From: Clostridia bacterium
GTDB taxonomy: Bacteria; Bacillota; Clostridia; Peptostreptococcales; Anaerovoracaceae
Reading direction: 5' to 3'
NCBI GenBank assembly: GCA_024682015.1
Contig: JAIKZT010000195.1
Location: 1-5,034 of the forward strand
Length of the DNA stretch: 5,034 bases
Shown here: one piece after another, positions 1 through 5,034 of the stretch
Layout of the letters: each line of letters opens with the position of its first letter
Position numbering within the stretch: position 1 is the first letter of the stretch
Position numbers and translations under genes: made by a program
Notes under the pieces: model-generated
Databases searched by the model: none
Seen by the model: the letters and a program-made list of their open reading frames with translations, nothing else
Told to the model about the DNA's origin: nothing

Positions 1-1
1 C

Positions 2-499
2 GACTGCCAGCGGCCGTTCGTGGCGGAAGCCGTCGCTTCGGCAGAGATGAACAATCTGGACGTGAAGGAAGACCGCGGCGTTGCGGCTTCGGATGCGAAC
101 TACCGCGACGAGAGCGACCTGTACATGGGCGATGGCGACAGCTTCACCATGACGCTGTTCATGAACGAAGTCATCGAGTATGACGTGTACAGCCCCTGCG
201 CGCTGATCACCACGAACCTGCGCACCGCAGGCGGCGATCCCGTTACGACCACGGCGAGGGTGGGCAAAAACGTGGACGCCGAGACTATAGGCACGGAATA
301 CGGCAAGGGCGCCTCGAAGGGCAAGGTCTCCACGTTCACGACGGAACCTATCACCATCGAGGAGGGGATGACCCTCAGCAGCGGCAAGGAGATCGCCATC
401 GAAACGGTAGAATTCCGCGACTTCGCGAACGTGCGCGACGAGGCGGGCAACGAGGTGGTGAGCATCGTCGGCGGCAAACCGCTCGATAAAGCTCTCAAG
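2..499 (+). other. Ig-like module 1 (C-terminal part), residues 1-166
   Basis: This is the tail of an Ig-like module whose start may lie upstream. Residues 43-57 (GDGDSFTMTLFMNEV) fit the 'gd-x-hydrophobic strand-F-x-x-x-V' opening often seen in bacterial Ig-like domains. A strand follows around 133-142, and then RDEAGNEV at 145-152, the usual D-x-A-G-N closing strand. The IDTDAP junction at 167-172 begins the next module. The stretch 74-110 is rich in Thr, Gly and Lys and looks like a long loop. Module assignment rests on these motifs only; the exact fold is inferred. Confidence 0.55.
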
Positions 500-3400
500 A
501 TCGATACGGACGCCCCATATGCAACGGATATCTCCGCGTTCCAGATGGGACCCAACAGCGACTTCTACGTGCGGTTCAAGGTCTCCGACGCCATTTCCGG
601 CGCGGGAGAGCTTTACGGCACGATCATGCTGTACGACGCCGGCCGCGAGAACGGCACGGGCTATGCCTATCAGTACGCCGTCACGTCGGACAGCGCCGCG
701 CCGGCCACGGGGCTTACGCCTGATCCGTGGAAGGCCGGCGGCGCCGGAACGCCCATGCGGTTCATGCAGACGGGCGAAGAGCAGTACCTGCACGTCAAGC
801 TCGCGGACGGCGTCGACTACGACTTCCTGCAGCTGGCGCTGGACTTCAATCTGAAGGACTACGCCGGCAACGCGCACGTGCGCACGGTGACCCCGCTGGA
901 AGGCGTCGTCCTCGACGAGTCCGCTCCGGCGGTCACGCCGGGAAACGTCAGCCGCTCGTACGATGCGGCCGGCGGCACGGGCACGATGGAAGTCAGTTTT
1001 ACGGTCAGCGACCTGGCCGGACTGGAGAGCATCGCCTATCTGTGGGCGGATCCGAACGAGGCCGTCACAGCTGAGACGGCGGGCTGGACGGATATCGGCG
1101 GATTCGACGTTGCGGCTAAGAGCTTCACGGCTTCAGCCGCGTTCACCGTCGCGTCCGAAAGTTCCGTCGAGAAGGCTCTGTGGGTCAAGGCCGGCGACAT
1201 CGTCGACAACGAGGGCGTCGCCTGCTGCGGTACGTACCGCTACGACCTGACCGGTGTTCAGTACGCGCTCTCGTATCCGTCGGGCGTCTCGCTCACGGCG
1301 GGCCTGACGATGACGTACCAGCTGGCTCACGAAGAAGACGGCGGCGGCCTGTCCAAGGATTTCATCGTCATCGACGTGCAGAAGGGCGATGAGCCTACGC
1401 ACTATGTAGCGGTCTTCGGCGCGGACGAGGTCGTGGCCAGTTCGGCCTTTAACCCGTTCAACGCGCCGGATGTTACCTGGTACGAGGTGCCGGAAGGCGC
1501 CATCGTCTCCTCGGACACTGCGCTGAGCTACGGCAGCGCGGAAGCGGTGCTGAAACCGTCTTCCACGCAGAAGCTGAGGAAGATCTGCGACAGCAACGAT
1601 TACGCGCTGGTCTACGACTCCTGGGACGGTGTGCACAAGTTCAACGGTGTCCTGAACGTCTCCGTCTATTCCGGCGGTGAATCCGGGATCACCTACACGA
1701 AGACCACCAGCGGTTTGGGTTCGATCTTCTTCACGATCGATAAGAACGCCTCGCGCTACGCCGAAGAAGCGTTCTCCATCAACGTGTATCCCTACAGCGA
1801 CGCCTTGTTCGGCTTCGATATCGAAACGGATGCGGATCAGGAGATCTACACCTGGCGCCACGCCCGGCCCTGGGTCTACACCGGGGAGCCGAATGACCTC
1901 GGAGACGGCAATTCGAACTGGCTGAACAGCACGTTGGAAGGCTATCAGGTGTCCTTCGACATTCGCGCCAATGCGGGCTGGGAATGGGCCCTGGACGACA
2001 TCGACTGGAGCAGGTCCTTCATCGCCCTGATGGGGACCGCGGGCGTTCCCGGCGGCTACGACGAGTACCACGGGCGCCAGAGCTACGGAAACATTGCGAA
2101 TTATGAAGAGCGCAGGCTCTGCAGCATCGGCAGCGGCTTAGAGCAGACCATCACGCTTCCCGCATCCGATCTGTATGCCAGCGGCGCGTGGTACAACGGC
2201 ATCCAGCTGATCCTGGCGAGAAAGTCCAACCCGGACTATCCGTTCGTGAAGGAACTGATGCCCAAGAGCGAAGGTTATGTCTCGACTGAATACATGCTCG
2301 ACAAAACCGAGCCCGGCTCCGTCGTGCCCGGCCTGCTGTGCTACAGCCCCTATACCTACTTCGATTCTCACGGCGGCTGTGACATCTCCGACGCGTTCCC
2401 GAAGATGCTGATCGACTATGACCCCTCCAAGACGATCTACGTTCCGGCGTCCGTCGGTTCTGTGGACATGATGTTCCAGGTCCTGGATGCGGACGGCGAA
2501 CCCGCCCTGCGGAATTCCTGGGACGTCGGCCAGTACGACGTGATCGCCTGGAACGTGACATATCCGGACAAGCCCATGGTGCACTTGTATGAGGATATGG
2601 ACGTATCCAACGGCTTCTGCTTCAAGTATGACGAAGAATACGGCATCCGGTCGATATTCTACTCCGGCCGGGACAGCGGCCTGCATTCGCTGGGCTTCTC
2701 CATGGGCGGGAGGATGCAATATATCCTGTCTGACAGCAACATCGGCTCTCCGCTCTACATCGAGCCGGACGTGGATAACCGCATCGCCGTTCAGGTGCGC
2801 TACGTGAACGGCAGAAGCTCCGAGATCACGTATCTGACGATCCATCCCGTTACGCTGGCGCTTCAGGGAACCGTTACGGCTTCGCCCGAAGGAAGAGGCG
2901 ACTTGAACGTGGTTTACGGAAGGCCCGGCGAACTGACGGTCTCGTACACCCCGGCCGAAGGGGAGAACACCCTTGGGCTCACGTTCTACTGCGTACAGGG
3001 CGTTCCCCATGAGAACGGCCTCGGATACGTGTGCTTCATGGACGAGGAACCCGTTCTCATGGAGCAGGAGAATGACGGCAGTTATACGGCTGTCGTTCCC
3101 ACGGAACAGGCAAGCCTGTACCACTGCCCGCTCCCGTATTACGGCGTGTACGCCAGAGACCGCTTCGGCAACCTCACCTGGGCCGGCACCGTCGGTCCGC
3201 TGATCGTGGACGCGGATGGAGCGTATGCCTACGCCGATCCCTACGAAGTAGACGTAGTCGATGGACGCTTCGAGGTGGAATTCGTGGTCGGCGACGATTC
3301 GCTGTATCTCGCCCCCGATCCGCAGCTGTACATGGATCTGAACTTCTACTTCGCTCCGGATGAATACAACGCATTCCTGGGCGATGAGCACGCCAGCCTG

Positions 3401-5034
3401 CCAATACGGATCTATCCGTGTACTGGCGAAGTCACCAGCGAGATCATCGATGACGGCTACGACGAACTCGAAGTGAAGACGTACACCAATACTGTTCCCG
3501 TGGAGGCCAACGTTCTGGGCATCGACGAGATCACTACAAAGCTGGTCTACCCGATGGGCGGGGATTACACCATGCCTGAACTGTACGTCACCGTCAGGGG
3601 CTACATCAGCCCCTATGCGGAAGGCCTTACGGATCTGGAACTCTACCTGGCTGCGACGGACTGTTTCAGCAACTCGTATGGCGGAGACTATGCGGAACTG
3701 CACCAGGTCTCTGCGACCGAGCTGCGCGTGACGAACGCCGAGCTGGTCGATTCCGGCAGCGACAAGGCGCTGAAGCTCACGTTCTCCGCTCCGGTGCGGC
3801 CGTCCGCCAGCTGGATGTGCCCGAATCCGAGCGGCTATGCGCTCGAATGGACGGATGCTTTCCCCATCACCTGCGACGGCGTATGGGAGATCTCCTACAG
3901 CGACCCCTTCGGCATGGTGCACGAAGAGACCGTTGAACTCACCGACGTATTCGGAGATTACGGCATTCAGCTCGACTTCTCGACGCTGGAGCATACGACG
4001 GAGCCTGTAGCGGTCACGGCCACGCAGGCAGCCGGCTTCGCCTCGCTCGGCCAGCCAGACCTTTCTGAAAGCTGGGGATTTGCCTACGGGCAGAAGAGCC
4101 TTACGATCGAGGCGGAAGAGAACAGCACGATCCGCATCTTCAGCTTTGAGCCCGGCCAAACGGCAGGGTACTGGTACGACGACGTTGCCGATGTCCTCGA
4201 CATCCACGTGACCAACATCGTTCAGCCTGTGCCCGAGGCTACGGTCTGGCTGTACATTGGCTCGCTGCAGAACGCCTTCATCGCAGGGTCACCCGAGCAG
4301 CCCACCGGAGAGATCCCGGGCGCGGTCACAGTCTATTACCGCACGGACCGCGAAGTCAGCCCGTCCGGCCCCGACAGCCTGGTGATCCGGCCGGGAGATG
4401 CCGGCGACTTCTCGTTTGCCTATTACGATGCGGTCTCGAACGCTGATTACACCATTACCGGCAACTTGAGCGATTACGGGATCGTCCTGGCGGCGGATCC
4501 CGACGCGGCAGACTACGTGGATTTGGAAGCGCCTTCCATCGACCACGTGGCCATCTGGGCCATGCAGGGCGGCGTTTTCAGCCAGGCCAATTCCTTCAAC
4601 GGCGCCGCGGATGAAGCCGCCATCACGGACGCTTTCTCGGAGGATACGACGGGCTGGGCGCAGGGTTACGACCTCGTGCTGAACGCGTCCGACTACTCCA
4701 AATGGAAGCTGCTGGCCTTCGCGGCACAGCCGACGGAAGTGAGCTTCACGGATACCGGAGACGCCCTGGACGGCGTGGCCATCCAGGCCAACAACGTGCT
4801 CCTGACGGAGGAACTGGCGGGCGACGTGTACATCGTCTGCGTCGACAACGCGGCCGCGGAGACGGGCGCTGCTGCCGACAACTTTACCTGCATCAAGATA
4901 CCATACAGCGCTCTGCGCTTCGATAATCAGGCGCCGGAGATCTTCCATACCGACAACTCGGCCACGGATCTCTACGAGCGCGTCGTCTACCTGAGAGGGA
5001 CGGACGATCATACGGACGCGTCCGTCATCGCCTT
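2..5034 (+). CDS. Giant extracellular Ig-like-repeat protein, internal fragment
   Basis: The frame beginning at base 2 has no stop codon through the end of the window, giving 1,677 complete codons plus two bases; start, signal peptide, anchor and stop all lie outside. The translation is acidic, built of short alternating hydrophobic/polar stretches typical of beta-sandwich domains, and has no transmembrane segment. Junctions of the D-x-x-A-P type occur at residues 168-172, 305-309, 1507-1511 and 1641-1645, with a looser DKTEP at 767-771. Strand endings of the D-x-A-G-N type occur at 146-150 (DEAGN) and 286-290 (DYAGN), with DRFGN at 1053-1057. These are hallmarks of bacterial Ig-like/cadherin-like repeats in large surface proteins. 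By my reading only three codons are TTA, CTA or TCA, a strong codon bias that supports real coding. The likely role, by inference, is a cell-surface or secreted structural or adhesive protein. I do not recognise a specific named family for the whole protein, and there is no sign of frameshift or decay. Confidence 0.93.
500..910 (+). other. Ig-like module 2, residues 167-303
   Basis: The module opens with IDTDAP (167-172) and runs 137 residues to the equivalent aspartate of the next junction (D168 to D305). A strand with VSDAISGAG at 194-202 matches the 'V-x-D-x-x-S-G' turn common in cadherin-like and Ig-like bacterial repeats. It closes with KDYAGN at 285-290. Between these, residues about 214-255 form a Gly/Ala/Pro-rich insertion, which makes the module longer than the roughly 80-100 residues usual for a single Ig-like repeat. 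It may therefore hold one enlarged domain or a domain plus linker. Confidence 0.6.
911..1261 (+). other. Ig-like module 3, residues 304-420
   Basis: This module begins with the DESAP junction (305-309), followed by a strand ending in VSDLAG at 335-340. That aligns well with VSDAISG in the preceding module, so the two are diverged copies. The C-terminal strand is KAGDIVDNEG (396-405), in the place of the D-x-A-G-N ending. A Cys-Cys pair follows at 408-409, which is unusual for such repeats. After about residue 420 the recognisable Ig-like pattern stops. Confidence 0.6.
1262..2299 (+). other. Unassigned central segment with Trp-rich stretch, residues 421-766
   Basis: I recognise no domain family in these 346 residues. 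The first half is beta-like, with VSVYSGGESGITY at 553-565 resembling the closing strand of an Ig-like or similar sandwich domain. Residues 618-669 carry six tryptophans (618, 624, 640, 660, 662, 669) among Asp, Gly and Asn, a composition often seen in carbohydrate- or ligand-binding surfaces, although no catalytic motif can be named. The segment ends at the DKTEP junction (767-771). A ligand-binding head inserted between stalk repeats is a plausible reading, but it is inference only. Confidence 0.4.
2300..3208 (+). other. Unassigned segment with scattered Cys, residues 767-1069
   Basis: The segment opens with DKTEPG, which looks like a degenerate D-x-x-A-P junction. Two cysteines stand close together at 780 and 793, and more are scattered downstream. 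A strand VRYVNGRSSEITY at 932-944 resembles the 553-565 strand of the previous segment, sharing the G-x-x-S-x-I-T-Y pattern. The C-terminal third looks Ig-like again: a DGSYTAVVP strand near 1025-1033, then GVYARDRFGN at 1048-1057 in the style of a D-x-F-G-N closing strand, and an inter-module VDADGAY from 1069. It probably contains two or three beta-sandwich domains whose borders I cannot place. Confidence 0.4.
3209..3718 (+). other. Asp/Tyr-rich segment, residues 1070-1239
   Basis: This segment begins DADGAYAYADPYEVD, followed by a strand FEVEFVVGDD and a Tyr/Asp/Phe-rich stretch to about residue 1125. It is strongly acidic, which in surface repeat proteins is compatible with calcium binding between domains; no canonical calcium motif is visible. 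A second strand-rich part (about 1160-1224) ends in AATDCFSNSYGG, in which D1220-C-F-S-N takes the place of the usual D-x-A-G-N ending. Family assignment is not possible from the sequence alone. Confidence 0.35.
3719..4033 (+). other. Ig-like module, residues 1240-1344
   Basis: This is one of the clearest repeats in the window and has the usual length of about 100 residues. An opening strand LKLTFSAPV at 1257-1265 fits the 'F-S-x-P-V' motif of bacterial Ig-like domains. It is followed by DGVWEISYSDPFG (1292-1304), where the 'nG-x-[WF]-x-[FI]-x-Y-x-D-x-x-G' pattern is typical of tandem repeats in giant clostridial surface proteins. Next comes FGDYGIQLDFS (1317-1327), and then TEPVAVTAT (1333-1341), which starts the next strand pair. 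The same landmarks recur in the following module. Confidence 0.6.
4034..4519 (+). other. Ig-like module pair, residues 1345-1506
   Basis: The first part contains ENSTIRIFSF (1373-1382) and a closing VTNI (1403-1406) before a Pro-rich link. This matches the 'N-G-x-hydrophobic strand ... V-T-N-I-D' layout of tandem Ig-like repeats, but the expected D-x-A-G-N turn is degenerate. The second part has VTVYYRTDREV (1442-1452), FSFAYYD (1470-1476) and SDYGIVL (1490-1496). The last two align with ISYSD and GDYGIQL of the upstream module, so these are diverged copies of one unit. The part ends at the VDLEAP junction. Confidence 0.55.
4520..4921 (+). other. D-x-x-A-P-bounded module, residues 1507-1640
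   Basis: The module opens with DLEAPSID (1507-1514) and ends just before the DNQAP junction at 1641, giving a 134-residue spacing close to the 137 between the two N-terminal junctions. Its interior includes a Phe/Asn/Ala-rich loop (about 1524-1545), a tryptophan-bearing strand SDYSKWKLLAFAAQP, and VYIVCVDNAA in the place of the usual 'V-x-D-x-A-G-N' closing strand. It appears to be a diverged Ig-like or cadherin-like domain; the boundaries are firmer than the fold assignment. Confidence 0.5.
4922..5034 (+). other. Start of next Ig/cadherin-like module, residues 1641-1677
   Basis: DNQAPEI (1641-1647) followed by a strand VVYLRGTDDHTDASV is the usual beginning of a cadherin-like or Ig-like repeat: a junction, then a strand leading to an 'x-D-D/N-x-x-x-x-S/V' turn. 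The module is cut by the window end, so the repeat array continues downstream. Confidence 0.5.

Noticed and set aside
47..49. ATG at residue 16 as the start of the gene
   Set aside because: The frame is open upstream to base 2, there is no purine-rich ribosome binding site in front, and no signal peptide follows, although the protein looks extracellular.
100..555. A 151-codon minus-strand open frame with a hydrophobic-looking translation
   Set aside because: It lies fully inside the sense gene in another register. The sense translation there has coherent Ig-like landmarks (DEAGN, IDTDAP), whereas this one is Ser/Val-rich low-complexity sequence.
519..1250. Small + strand open frames in other registers (519-854, 727-1074, 963-1250)
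   Set aside because: Their translations are Arg/Ala/Ser/Pro-rich, the usual signature of out-of-frame reading of a GC-rich gene, and they overlap the long sense frame.
1133..2071. A 312-codon minus-strand open frame, and similarly 4289-5011
   Set aside because: Same antisense register and explanation; both end at a sense TCA codon, and neither shows a recognisable domain.
2156..2170. LPASD at residues 719-723 as a sortase-type anchor signal
   Set aside because: It is not an LPxTG motif, no hydrophobic segment or basic tail follows, and the protein continues for more than 900 residues.
1262..2299. Central segment as a glycoside hydrolase or other enzyme
   Set aside because: Trp and acidic residues are present, but I can point to no catalytic motif or family signature, so an enzymatic call would be guesswork.
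2138..4207. A 689-codon open frame on the minus strand as a real gene
   Set aside because: It is in exact antisense register with the sense gene, its translation is rich in Arg, Val, His and Gly without recognisable domain structure, and its existence follows from rare use of TTA, CTA and TCA in the sense frame.
1..5034. CRISPR array, tandem DNA repeats, insertion sequence or RNA gene
   Set aside because: No short identical repeats with spacers, no terminal inverted repeats, no transposase and no tRNA- or rRNA-like stretch were seen; the repeats are only visible at protein level.

Overview
The whole 5,034-base window lies inside one very long protein-coding gene on the + strand. The frame starting at base 2 is open to the end: 1,677 complete codons, no stop codon, no believable start codon and no intergenic gap. 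The window is therefore an internal fragment of a giant protein, with both ends outside. I saw no RNA gene, mobile element, CRISPR array, promoter, ribosome binding site or terminator.

The protein looks extracellular. It is acidic, rich in Asp, Gly, Thr, Val and Tyr, has no hydrophobic segment long enough to span a membrane, and reads as a chain of short beta-strands. At both ends of the fragment there are diverged bacterial immunoglobulin-like (Ig-like) or cadherin-like modules. They are marked by junctions of the form D-x-x-A-P and by D-x-[AF]-G-N type strand endings. Layout by residue of the fragment (residue 1 = bases 2-4): 1-166, end of one Ig-like module; 167-303 and 304-420, two more; 421-766, an unassigned segment with a tryptophan-rich stretch; 767-1069, a second unassigned segment with several Cys; 1070-1239, an Asp/Tyr-rich segment; 1240-1344 and 1345-1506, two related Ig-like modules with shared sequence landmarks; 1507-1640, another D-x-x-A-P module; 1641-1677, the start of the next.

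The architecture and moderately high GC (about 55-60%, estimated from a few counted lines) resemble the giant repeat-rich surface proteins of uncultured gut Clostridia (Bacillota). This is a judgement from style, not from a match; another phylum is possible. The likely role is a surface or secreted structural or adhesive protein, with the Ig-like modules as a stalk and the unassigned central part as a candidate binding region. Nothing in the fragment identifies a ligand or an enzymatic activity.

Long open frames on the minus strand (up to 689 codons) are by-products of codon choice: the three longest share codon boundaries with the real gene, which almost never uses TTA, CTA or TCA.
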